Source of the DNA: an uncultured Bacteroidaceae bacterium
Lineage (GTDB): Bacteria > Bacteroidota > Bacteroidia > Bacteroidales > Bacteroidaceae
DNA: 6,629 bases
Direction: 5' to 3'
Assembly: GCA_934364765.1 (NCBI GenBank)
Contig: CAKRMO010000064.1
Span: 1-6,629 of the forward strand
In this document: piece by piece, positions 1-6,612 of the stretch
How positions within the stretch are numbered: the first letter of the stretch is position 1
Layout: every line of letters begins with the position of its first letter
The notes under the pieces: model-generated
Database searches by the model: none
What the model was told of the DNA's origin: nothing
What the model saw: the letters and a program-made list of their open reading frames with translations, nothing else
Translations under genes and position numbers: made by a program

Positions 1-965
1 GTGGGCTTTCGGGAAAGAATGGAGTCTTCCCGCAGTGTGAGCGGAATGGGGCGTATGGCGGTGAAATAGTCGGGCGAGCGCACAATGGAGGTTGTGTCGG
101 GCTCGAAAAAGCCGAGCTGAGTTATGTTGTGCTTCCCTTTGCCTTTGGTGCGGCGCAGCGAGTCGGCATAGTGCGTGCTGTCTGTGCGGGTGTAGGTGCA
201 GAATGATTTTATGTTCAGCCTGATTTCGTTTCCGGCCAGCTTGTACCTTAGATAAAAGCCGGCGTTTTGCGGCAGGAGCGATGCAATGCCACCGCCGCCT
301 AATTTTAGCGAAATGTTGCAGTGCAGAATATGGTCGTAAACGGTTTTGAAGTCAATGGAGTCCACCCTCCCGGAATTTGCGTCAACAAGTGCGCGCCCCT
401 CTATAAGGTGCGGGTTCTTGTGGCGCGGGGATACTGAAATCCATATCATGTCGCCATACTTCCCTGTTGCGGCAGAGGCGGCGCGGTATCGGTAGTGCTT
501 GCGGTTCAGTATGTTGAAAGGCGAAAGTATGCGGCCGCCTACAAGATAGGGTGCATATACCTGCACGTTCATGTTTGTCATGTAAACGTCGCGAAGCTCT
601 TTCATGCTGCGCAGTGTGGAGTGGAACGCCACTACCTTGTGGCTGAGTATCCCGAAGTCGGAGTATTCGGTTTTGGTGAGGCATTCGCCGAAATAACTGT
701 TCTTGCCCTTGTCAATGTGTATGCTGTTTGGGATGGCGCGGAACAGGAGGTTGTTTATGTCTGTGTCGATATGGAATTTTGAATACACCAGGCTTTCCGT
801 GCGGCCTATGTGCAGGCTGTTCCTTTCGCAGTAGGAAAACACAAGGCGCAGCACGGAGTCGCAGCTGATGTGGGGGGCTGTCTGAAAAAGATGCGCGTTT
901 GCCCTTGCCGTTGTGCAGACTACGGCGACAACAACCAAAAGAAGCAAAAACGCGCGCCGTTTCAA
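1..965 (-). CDS. DUF5686-family exported protein, N-terminal part (cut by the left window edge)
   Basis: The reading frame is open for 321 codons from a TTG at 965-963 to the window edge, with no stop. The N-terminus is a clear signal peptide: basic KRR at residues 2-4, a hydrophobic stretch of Leu/Val at about 5-17, then TARA-NA as a likely cleavage site near residue 22. The mature part matches Bacteroidota DUF5686 proteins as I know them: an NLLFRAIPN segment (72-80) followed by DKGKNSYFGE, NMNVQVYA (131-138), RILSPFN (145-151), then ISVSPRHKNPHLIEGRALVD (176-195). Family members are predicted outer-membrane or surface proteins of unknown function, usually 650-850 residues with a C-terminal barrel-like region, so about half is missing here. 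The carboxypeptidase-regulatory-like domain often found at the N-terminus is absent. No ATG or GTG lies in frame upstream before the stop at 983-981, so TTG is the best start. It overlaps the relA stop as TTGA, which suggests translational coupling. The family assignment rests on remembered motifs. Confidence 0.78.
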   Translation of the reverse strand, partial: MKRRAFLLLLVVVAVVCTTARANAHLFQTAPHISCDSVLRLVFSYCERNSLHIGRTESLVYSKFHIDTDINNLLFRAIPNSIHIDKGKNSYFGECLTKTEYSDFGILSHKVVAFHSTLRSMKELRDVYMTNMNVQVYAPYLVGGRILSPFNILNRKHYRYRAASAATGKYGDMIWISVSPRHKNPHLIEGRALVDANSGRVDSIDFKTVYDHILHCNISLKLGGGGIASLLPQNAGFYLRYKLAGNEIRLNIKSFCTYTRTDSTHYADSLRRTKGKGKHNITQLGFFEPDTTSIVRSPDYFTAIRPIPLTLREDSILSRKP

Positions 966-3175
966 ATTCTTGTAACGCTCTTAACACCGTGCACGGTGCT
1001 TAGTTTCTTTGTAAGGATGTCAACGTTGCGCGTGCTTCCTGTGGATATGGTGAGTATTCCGGAGAACAGCCCGTCGGCGGTGTCTATCCTGATTGAGCGC
1101 AGGAGTATGTCCTGCTCCTTGTCGATAATCGAAGTCATGTTGTTGACAATTCCGATGTCGTCGTTGCCAACCACCTTCAGCGTGATGATGTATTTCTCCC
1201 CGCCTTTTCCCGCCCAGCGGGCCTTGACAATGCGGTAGCCGTAGCGTTCACGCAGCATCTTTGCGTTCGGGCAGCCGCAGCGGTGTATCTTGATGCCGCC
1301 TCCCGAAGTTACGAAGCCGAACACATCGTCGCCATATATGGGGTGGCAGCATTTGGCGAGCGTGTAGTCAATGCCTTTCAGGTTGCTGTCTATCACAAGC
1401 ACGTCTGACGAACCGCCGTCGGCTTTGATTTGGTTTTGCAGGTTGAAGTTGAACTCGTTTGCGCTTACAGTCTGGTTGCCGCCGGGCGTTACGTGTTCGT
1501 TGTTGTACATCCGCTCGTATTGCTCTGCGGCATCATTCAGCTGCACAGCCCCCGTGGCCATGGATTTGAAGAACTCGCTTTGCTCCTTGTAGCCGAGTTT
1601 TTTCGCGAGGTGGCTCAGCAGCCCCTCTTCCCAGGGAATGTCGCGGTTTTTCAACTTGCGCTCGAAAGCCTCGCGGGCAAACTGCCCTTCCTTTATGGCT
1701 TTTTCGTGAATTGACTGGCGTATCTTGCTTTTTGCCCTTGCGGTAACGGCATAGTTCAGCCAGTCGCTGTTTGGCGTTTGCGAGTTGGAGAGTTTTATTT
1801 CCACTTGGTCGCCGCTCGAAAGTTTGTGGCGGAGCGGATAGTTCTTGCCGGCGATTGTCGCCCCTACGCACCGGCTTCCGATGTTGGTGTGAATGCGGTA
1901 GGCGAAGTCGAGCACCGTTGCCCCCGCCGGCAGTTTGTAGAGGTCGCCTTTGGGAGTGAAAACGTAAATTTCCTCATCCTTGAGGTCGCGCTTGAATTGG
2001 TTTATGATGTGCACGTCATCTCCGGTTTCGAGAATGGAGCGTATTTCGCCTATCCATTCGTCAATGCCGCTTTCGCCGCCTTTTATGCCTTTGTATCTCC
2101 AGTGGGCGGCGAGCCCGTATTCGGCCACGGCATCCATGCGTTCGGTGCGTATCTGCACTTCCACCCACTTGTTTTGCGGGCCAAGCACCGTGATGTGCAG
2201 GCTTTCGTATCCGTTGCTCTTGGGTACGCTCAGCCAGTCGCGCAGCCGCTTGGGGTTTGGCTGGTACATATCGGTGATGATGCTGTAAACCTGCCAGCAT
2301 TCCTGCTTTTCCTTTTCGGGCGGGCAGTCTATGATAATCCTTATGGCAAACAGGTCGTAAACGCCTTCGAAGCCGCAGCGCTGGCGTTTCATCTTCTGCC
2401 AAATTGAGTGTATGCTCTTTGTGCGCCCCTTGATGTGGAATTTAAGTCCCGTCTGGGCGAGCTTGTCGTTTATCGGCCCTATAAAGTCGGCGATGTAAGC
2501 GTCGCGTGCGCTTTTTGTGGCGTTCAGTTTTTCGCGTATAAGGTAGTACGCGTCATGCTCAAGGTATTTTACGGCAAGATCCTCGAGTTCGCTTTTTATT
2601 TTGTACAGTCCCAATTTGTGGGCAATAGGGGCGTAGAGGAATTCCGCCTCCCTTGCAACGCGGTTTCGCGCCTCCTTGTCCTCCACGTCGCGTATGCGCC
2701 GCATGGTGGCAAGCCTGTCTGCGGTCATGATCAGCACAACCCTCATGTCTTCCGCGAAGCTCACGAGCAGGTTTCGGAAGTTTTCGGTTTCCACGGCGGG
2801 GGTTTTTTCATAAAGCCCCTTTACTCTTTTCAGACCGGCTGCAATGCTTGAAATGTCGCTGCCGAATTCTTTTTCCACGTCTTCGCTTGCAGTTCCGCCG
2901 GCTTCAAAAAACGGCGCGAGAAGGCATCCTGTCATCGTTGTGCCGTCAAGCCTCATCTCGTCGCCAAGTATTATGGCTGTTTCGAGAGCTGTTACAATGG
3001 GGTTGAAGCCGAAAACATCGCGCTGCACGTTTTTGTTTTTCACTGCCTCCGTGATATAGTTGCGTATTTTGCGGAAACCGAGGCGTGAAACGGTCTGCGG
3101 CGAAATTCTCACGAACTTTCTGACAAGCGCCAGGGTCTGCATGCGTTCGCTGTCTGTTAGAAAAGTCTTAGGCAT
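962..3175 (-). CDS. relA: RelA-type (p)ppGpp synthetase with inactive hydrolase domain (RelA/SpoT homologue)
   Basis: This is a 737-residue long RelA/SpoT homologue that makes the alarmone (p)ppGpp by moving pyrophosphate from ATP to GDP or GTP in the stringent response. The N-terminal HD region (about 40-190) has lost its metal site: the canonical LLHDVVED is LLAPFFEA (85-92) and ADRLHNMR is ADRLATMR (152-159), so hydrolysis is not expected. The synthetase domain (about 240-360) is intact: GRTK (250-253), YDLFAIR (273-279), NGYESLH (321-327) and VEVQIRT (338-344). Its substrate-loop motif is RLRD (310-313), the basic RxKD type rather than the ExDD of E. coli RelA. A TGS domain follows (about 403-463), then a CCHP...H..C zinc-finger-like region (C609, C610, H631, C635) and a C-terminal ACT domain (about 661-737). 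The start is set at the ATG at 3175. The upstream in-frame ATG at 3214 lies before the -7 promoter element and gives an uncharacteristic 13-residue extension. A separate SpoT-like hydrolase is expected elsewhere in the genome. Confidence 0.95.
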   Translation of the reverse strand: MPKTFLTDSERMQTLALVRKFVRISPQTVSRLGFRKIRNYITEAVKNKNVQRDVFGFNPIVTALETAIILGDEMRLDGTTMTGCLLAPFFEAGGTASEDVEKEFGSDISSIAAGLKRVKGLYEKTPAVETENFRNLLVSFAEDMRVVLIMTADRLATMRRIRDVEDKEARNRVAREAEFLYAPIAHKLGLYKIKSELEDLAVKYLEHDAYYLIREKLNATKSARDAYIADFIGPINDKLAQTGLKFHIKGRTKSIHSIWQKMKRQRCGFEGVYDLFAIRIIIDCPPEKEKQECWQVYSIITDMYQPNPKRLRDWLSVPKSNGYESLHITVLGPQNKWVEVQIRTERMDAVAEYGLAAHWRYKGIKGGESGIDEWIGEIRSILETGDDVHIINQFKRDLKDEEIYVFTPKGDLYKLPAGATVLDFAYRIHTNIGSRCVGATIAGKNYPLRHKLSSGDQVEIKLSNSQTPNSDWLNYAVTARAKSKIRQSIHEKAIKEGQFAREAFERKLKNRDIPWEEGLLSHLAKKLGYKEQSEFFKSMATGAVQLNDAAEQYERMYNNEHVTPGGNQTVSANEFNFNLQNQIKADGGSSDVLVIDSNLKGIDYTLAKCCHPIYGDDVFGFVTSGGGIKIHRCGCPNAKMLRERYGYRIVKARWAGKGGEKYIITLKVVGNDDIGIVNNMTSIIDKEQDILLRSIRIDTADGLFSGILTISTGSTRNVDILTKKLSTVHGVKSVTRI

Positions 3176-3201
3176 GATTTCCAAGTTTTCTGTTCCAAAG
3201 G

Positions 3202-3209
3202 CAAAGATA
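3202..3209 (-). promoter_or_regulatory. Bacteroidetes-type -7 promoter element upstream of relA
   Basis: On the minus strand these bases read TATCTTTG, an exact match to the Bacteroidetes sigma-ABfr -7 consensus TAnnTTTG. Transcription would begin near 3195, leaving a leader of about 20 nt before the ATG at 3175, and would place the alternative ATG at 3214 upstream of the transcript. I see no convincing -33 TTTG at the usual distance of about 20 bp. A TTG at 3225-3223 is only 13 bp away. Confidence 0.6.
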
Positions 3210-3256
3210 AGCACTTTTCGGGCAATTGCGCGGCGCGGCGTTTGCGAAAGTGTTTT

Positions 3257-3979
3257 TTATTTTACTGTTTTTCTGCCGAGGTATTCGAGCAGGGCGGGGC
3301 GGTAGGGGCGCGACACGCCAAGGTGCTTGTTTCCCACAACCACGGTGTCGCCTTCGAGCATGGTTATCTTGTCAAGGGCTATGATGTGCGAGCGGTGTAT
3401 GCGCATGAACTTCCCGGCGGGCAGCGTCTGTGCCAGCGACTGCATGGTGGTTATGGTGTAGATTGGTGTCTTGCGCCCTACGGTGTATATCATGGCGTAG
3501 TCTTTCAGGGCTTCTATGTAAACTATTTCGTCAAGTGCCACGGCAATGAGCTTGTGCTCGCTGCGCACGTATATTTTGTCGCTTTCCCCGCGCCTTTGCG
3601 CGCTTTCTGCCTTTTCCCGGAGTTCAAACCACTTCAACGCCTTGTTTGCGGCGTTCATGAAGTCTGTGAAGTTTACGGGCTTCAACAGGTAGTCGAGCGC
3701 CTGCAGGCGGTAGCTTTCTATTGCGTATTCGCTGAATGCTGTGGTGAACACGATTTTCGTGTGTCCGTCCATGATTTTTGAAAACTCCAATCCGTTGAGG
3801 TCGGGCATCTGTATGTCGAGAAACAGAAGCTGTGTGCCGTCTTCCTTAATTCGCGCCAATGCCTCTATGGCGCTTGTGTATTTGCCCGTGAGCCTCAGAA
3901 ACGGCACGCGGCTCACATAGTTGTCCAAAAGTTCGAGCGCCAGCGGCTCGTCGTCGATTATTGCGCAGGTGATGTACAT
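3257..3979 (-). CDS. LytTR-family response regulator (receiver plus LytTR DNA-binding domain)
   Basis: This is a 240-residue cytoplasmic transcription regulator and the output half of a two-component system. The receiver domain (about 3-120) has the acidic pocket D9, D10 and E11, the phospho-acceptor D55 in LFLDIQMPDLNG, the conserved T79/T80 in VFTTAF, and K100 in LLKPV, so it should be phosphorylatable. A short charged linker leads to a LytTR domain (about 136-235): IYVRSEHKLIAV, the DEIVYIEALKDYAMIY segment, and FMRIHRSHIIAL, all typical of the family. LytTR proteins bind pairs of short direct repeats about two helical turns apart. The gene starts inside the 3' end of the kinase gene (22-bp overlap), so the two are co-transcribed and probably translationally coupled. 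Length is normal for the family. The regulon cannot be read from the sequence, although the upstream ABC permease is a plausible target. Confidence 0.95.
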   Translation of the reverse strand: MYITCAIIDDEPLALELLDNYVSRVPFLRLTGKYTSAIEALARIKEDGTQLLFLDIQMPDLNGLEFSKIMDGHTKIVFTTAFSEYAIESYRLQALDYLLKPVNFTDFMNAANKALKWFELREKAESAQRRGESDKIYVRSEHKLIAVALDEIVYIEALKDYAMIYTVGRKTPIYTITTMQSLAQTLPAGKFMRIHRSHIIALDKITMLEGDTVVVGNKHLGVSRPYRPALLEYLGRKTVK

Positions 3980-5070
3980 AAGTCGTTGCGGGTTTGTATC
4001 ACAAGGTGGGAACTGTATCTTTTCCCGTCCGCGCTCACTCCTTTTTGCCAGTGGTAGCGTTGCGGGTAGATGTTCTCAAGGCGTTGCGCGAGGTTTTGCA
4101 GCCCTATGCCTCCGGGCGAGAGCCCTTTCCTGCTTTTGGGGAAGTTTGAGTTTTCGCAGAAGAAGTCAACAACCCCGTCGGCTGTTGAACACAGGGAAAT
4201 GTTGATGAAACTCTTTTCCGACAGGTTCACGCCGTGCTTGAATGCGTTCTCCACAAGCGACATGAACAGCAGGGGGGCGATTTTCAGCTTGCCGTTGGCG
4301 TCGCAGTCTATCTTAACGTTTATGTCCACATTCGCCGCCGTGCGCATACGCATCAGGTTGATGTACGATTTCAGAAAGTCAATTTCCTTTGACAGCGGCG
4401 TAAGCTGCGCCTGGTTGTCATATAGCAGGTATCTCAAGAGGCGCGACAGTTCCTGTATCGCCTTTTGCGCCTTTTCCGTGTCAAACATTGTCAGTGCGTA
4501 AATGTTGTTCAATGTGTTCAGCAGGAAATGCGGGCTTATCTGGTTGCGCAGGTTTTTGAGTTCCGCGTTCCTTCTGCCGAGCTCCGCCTCTTTTCTTGCG
4601 TTTTCCGCCTTGTGCCAGCTGCGGCTGAGCCTTGTGGCCACCCCGAAGGCTGCCACAATGGCCATGGCAACGATGTCTCTCGCCACGAAAAGCCAGCGTG
4701 CCGGCACATTGTGCAGGTCGTGGGGCTTGAAATGCGGGGCGGGGAAGAATTTTGCGAACACTTCCTGAATGCAGGCCACTGTTGCCGCAATCAGGATTAT
4801 TTCCACTACAAAGAACAACTGCCGGCGGTTGCGCATGAACAGCTTGGGCACAAGTGCGAAGTAGTTGGTGTAGAACACAGCGAACATCATCAGCGGCATG
4901 AAGCATCCGCGCACATAGTCCTTGAAGTAAATATGGGTCTGACCGTGGTTGAAAATCAGCGGGGAGGCGAACACGAAGAGCCATGCCAGCACGTGCATCA
5001 GCGCTTCTGCGGCACTGGAGCTGCCATGCCGGCTTTTGGTTGCGTTCGTGTCAAAGTTCATCTGTTCCAT
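3958..5070 (-). CDS. LytS/YehU-type membrane sensor histidine kinase
   Basis: This is a 370-residue sensor kinase of the His_kinase (PF06580) family, partner of the overlapping LytTR regulator. About four membrane segments are visible (near residues 24-40, 52-74, 84-101 and 126-146), with no large periplasmic domain, so the signal is probably sensed in or near the membrane. A charged coiled-coil-like linker (about 150-173) precedes the H-box NQISPHFLLNTLNNI, with H181 as the likely phosphorylated residue. Then come SRLLRYLLYD (209-218), the ATP-binding N-box SLVENAFKHG (271-280) and the glycine motif GGIGLQNLAQRLE (320-332), all intact. The first ATG (5070) is taken as the start. An in-frame ATG at 5061 would remove only three residues and would fit better with the -7 element, which lies only 8 bp upstream of 5070. 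Pairs of this kind are common beside MacB-type export systems in Bacteroidota. Confidence 0.94.
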   Translation of the reverse strand: MEQMNFDTNATKSRHGSSSAAEALMHVLAWLFVFASPLIFNHGQTHIYFKDYVRGCFMPLMMFAVFYTNYFALVPKLFMRNRRQLFFVVEIILIAATVACIQEVFAKFFPAPHFKPHDLHNVPARWLFVARDIVAMAIVAAFGVATRLSRSWHKAENARKEAELGRRNAELKNLRNQISPHFLLNTLNNIYALTMFDTEKAQKAIQELSRLLRYLLYDNQAQLTPLSKEIDFLKSYINLMRMRTAANVDINVKIDCDANGKLKIAPLLFMSLVENAFKHGVNLSEKSFINISLCSTADGVVDFFCENSNFPKSRKGLSPGGIGLQNLAQRLENIYPQRYHWQKGVSADGKRYSSHLVIQTRNDLCTSPAQ

Positions 5071-5078
5071 GATTGATG

Positions 5079-5086
5079 CAAATTTA
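5079..5086 (-). promoter_or_regulatory. Bacteroidetes-type -7 promoter element upstream of the histidine kinase
   Basis: The minus strand reads TAAATTTG, an exact TAnnTTTG match. The final G lies 9 bases before the A of the ATG at 5070, so the transcript would start at about 5072. That makes the mRNA nearly leaderless for the first ATG, or gives it a leader of about 11 nt for the ATG at 5061. A TTG at 5101-5099 is too close (12 bp) to be a normal -33 element. Confidence 0.55.
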
Positions 5087-5252
5087 GTAAGAAATGCGCA
5101 AGTTCGCGGTGGTTTCGGCTACGCGCCAAGCCTGGTTGCCGCCGAAAAACTGCAAATGTTGCCGAAAGCGCGTAACGCGCTGGTTTTCAAAAGAATGTCT
5201 TTGTTTGAAACTGTCTGTGTAACGATTTGTCTTTCAAGTGTTTACAACTGCG
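5087..5252. other. Non-coding upstream region of the kinase operon
   Basis: I see no gene here. Open frames through this part are out-of-frame extensions of shadows of the kinase gene. Two small inverted repeats are visible: TTTCGGC (5113-5119) with GCCGAAA (5141-5147), and AGCGCG (5167-5172) with CGCGCT (5176-5181). GCCGAAA occurs a second time at 5161-5167. Neither stem is followed by a run of T on the strand transcribed here, so they do not look like terminators. They could be regulator sites or neutral sequence. Confidence 0.4.
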
Positions 5253-5339
5253 AAAAAAAAGTCTGATATATTTTTTTCTATGTCCGATGTAGTTTTTTCT
5301 ACATCGGACATAGTTTTTTTTATTTCAGACATATTTTTT
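5253..5339. terminator. Symmetric palindrome, probable bidirectional intrinsic terminator
   Basis: The core is a perfect 15-bp inverted repeat, 5278-5292 against 5299-5313 (CTATGTCCGATGTAG and its complement), with a 6-base T loop at 5293-5298. Outside lie symmetric T runs (5271-5277 and 5314-5321), then a second stem with GTCTGA at 5261-5266 and TCAGAC at 5325-5330 plus three more pairs past one mismatch. The whole element is centred on 5295.5. Read leftward, as the permease gene is transcribed, the outer stem is followed directly by eight T (minus strand, 5260-5253), so it should end the ABC transporter transcript. Read rightward, the inner stem is followed by eight T at 5314-5321. Its place between a stop codon and the next promoter fits a terminator. 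Confidence 0.72.
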
Positions 5340-5340
5340 C
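5257..5340. repeat. Four imperfect 21-bp tandem units with phased T tracts
   Basis: Four consecutive units share the pattern TCNGA, then a short TA-rich step, then a run of six to eight T. The unit cores are GTCTGATATA, GTCCGATGTA, ATCGGACATA and TTCAGACATA. The T runs end at 5277, 5298, 5321 and 5339, giving a spacing of about 18-23 bp, near 21 on average and close to two helical turns. The same bases form the palindrome described separately, so the tandem pattern may be a consequence of nested symmetry. Confidence 0.55.
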
Positions 5341-5343
5341 GTA

Positions 5344-5367
5344 CTGTTCACGGCAGGGGCTGTTCAC
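5344..5367. repeat. Perfect 8-bp direct repeat just after the permease stop codon
   Basis: CTGTTCAC occurs at 5344-5351 and again at 5360-5367, with 8 bp between copies (period 16). On the transcribed strand it reads GTGAACAG twice. It lies between the permease stop codon and the palindromic terminator, in the 3' untranslated region of that transcript. It could be a binding site or chance; nothing else in the window repeats it that I noticed. Confidence 0.35.
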
Positions 5368-5376
5368 CAAATAAAA

Positions 5377-6612
5377 TTATTCATATCTTATAGCCTCGAT
5401 GGGATCCATCCCTGCGGCTTTTTTCGCGGGGTACCATCCGAAGAAAATTCCCGTGGCCGAGCAAACCACAAAGCTTATCAGCACGCTCCACGGCTGTATC
5501 ACTATGGGCCATTTGGCGAACATATTCACCCCGAACGAGGCGAGGATGCCGAACACAACACCTATGAGGCCGCCCGTAACGCTCAGCAATACGGCTTCAA
5601 TGAGGAATTGGTTGAGGATGTCGATGCCGCGTGCGCCCACAGACATTCGCAGGCCGATTTCCCTTGTGCGCTCTGTAACCGACACATACATGATGTTCAT
5701 AATCCCGATGCCGCCGACGATAAGCGATATGCACGCCACAACCAGAAGCAGGGTGGTCATGAGGTCGCTTGTGGAGTTCATCATAGTCGAAAGTTCCTTT
5801 TGCGAGCGGATTGTAAAGTCGTCGTTGTATGTTCCGTCTTCGCCTTTCTTTATTTTGTGGCATTCGCGCAAAAGGTTTGATATGTCCTCAATGGCCTCGT
5901 CTGTAATGTCCTCCGTGAGCGCCGAGGCGTTTATGCCTTGCAGGTATGTAACGGCCAGCACGCGTTTCATGATTGTAGTGTAGGGCGCAAGCACCACGTC
6001 GTCCTGGTCCATGCCGAACGAGTTGTAGCCTTTTGACTTCAGAACGCCTATGACTTTCATGGGGATTGAGTTGAACCTTATCACCCTGCCGACGGGGTCG
6101 CTGCCGTCCGGGAACAGGTTGTCCTTGACGGTTTTCCCGATAATGCACACCTTTGCGCTTGTCTTTATGTCGTCATCGGTGAACTTTTCCCCTTCCTCTA
6201 CCGTAAGTTGGCGTATGGTGAGATAGTCGTTGTTTATTCCGTAAACGGTGGAGGGAGTGTTGTTGTTGCCGTTTATGAACTGCCCCGAACTGTTCACGCT
6301 CGGACTTATGGCGGCAAGGAACTTGGCGTTGTCAACAAGATACTGGAAGTCTTTCAGCTTCAGCGACTGCATTTCGCTTGCGTCCTGCCGCACTCCGCCC
6401 GGACCGTTGTCCTGTCCCGGGCGTATCATAATCATGTTCGAGCCCATTTCGGAAATCTGCTTCTGTATGCTCTTTTTCGAGCCTTGCCCTATGGCGAGCA
6501 TGGTTATCACGGAAGCCACGCCTATGATAATTCCCAACATTGTGAGGAACGAGCGCAGCTTGTTGGCGGCAATTGCGCGGAATGCTATTTGGAAAAGATT
6601 TTGGACATTCAT
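5377..6612 (-). CDS. MacB/FtsX-type ABC transporter permease
   Basis: This is a complete 411-residue inner-membrane permease. It has the MacB arrangement: a first membrane helix (about 21-43, LRSFLTMLGIIIGVASVI), a large periplasmic domain (about 45-280), then three helices near the C-terminus (about 284-309, 338-362 and 374-393). Between helices two and three lies the conserved cytoplasmic stretch TERTREIGLRMSVGAR (313-328), which contacts the ATPase. The protein ends in the family signature YPAKKAAGMDPIEAIRYE (394-411). No nucleotide-binding domain is fused to it, so a separate ATPase is required. Such permeases act with a LolD/MacB-like ATPase and often with an HlyD-type adaptor and TolC-type channel to export peptides, antibiotics or lipids. 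The substrate is not readable here. The ATG at 6612-6610 precedes the conserved N-terminal NLFQIAFRAI segment. A TAA at 6618-6616, preceded by codons for Lys-Asp-Glu, could be the end of an upstream gene in the same operon. Confidence 0.94.
   Translation of the reverse strand: MNVQNLFQIAFRAIAANKLRSFLTMLGIIIGVASVITMLAIGQGSKKSIQKQISEMGSNMIMIRPGQDNGPGGVRQDASEMQSLKLKDFQYLVDNAKFLAAISPSVNSSGQFINGNNNTPSTVYGINNDYLTIRQLTVEEGEKFTDDDIKTSAKVCIIGKTVKDNLFPDGSDPVGRVIRFNSIPMKVIGVLKSKGYNSFGMDQDDVVLAPYTTIMKRVLAVTYLQGINASALTEDITDEAIEDISNLLRECHKIKKGEDGTYNDDFTIRSQKELSTMMNSTSDLMTTLLLVVACISLIVGGIGIMNIMYVSVTERTREIGLRMSVGARGIDILNQFLIEAVLLSVTGGLIGVVFGILASFGVNMFAKWPIVIQPWSVLISFVVCSATGIFFGWYPAKKAAGMDPIEAIRYE

Noticed and set aside
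1778..2407. Plus-strand open frame of 209 codons opposite relA
   Set aside because: It lies wholly antisense to a conserved coding region with intact catalytic motifs and shows no recognisable domain. It is a shadow of codon usage. The same applies to the plus-strand frames at 3242-3781 and 4465-5076.
3176..3214. Upstream in-frame ATG that would lengthen RelA by 13 residues
   Set aside because: It lies upstream of the predicted transcript start because the TATCTTTG element (3202-3209) falls inside the extension. The ATG at 3175 leads into the more family-like N-terminus.
3212..3258. Imperfect stem CACTTTTCG (3212-3220) with CGAAAGTG (3245-3252), followed by six T on the plus strand
   Set aside because: The T run is on the wrong side for the leftward genes, the stem is short and bulged, the loop is 24 nt, and the T run overlaps the regulator stop codon. 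There is no plus-strand gene to terminate.
5167..5181. Small GC-rich hairpin AGCGCG-TAA-CGCGCT
   Set aside because: The stem has only 6 bp and lacks a following T run on the transcribed strand, so there is not enough to call a terminator or riboregulator.
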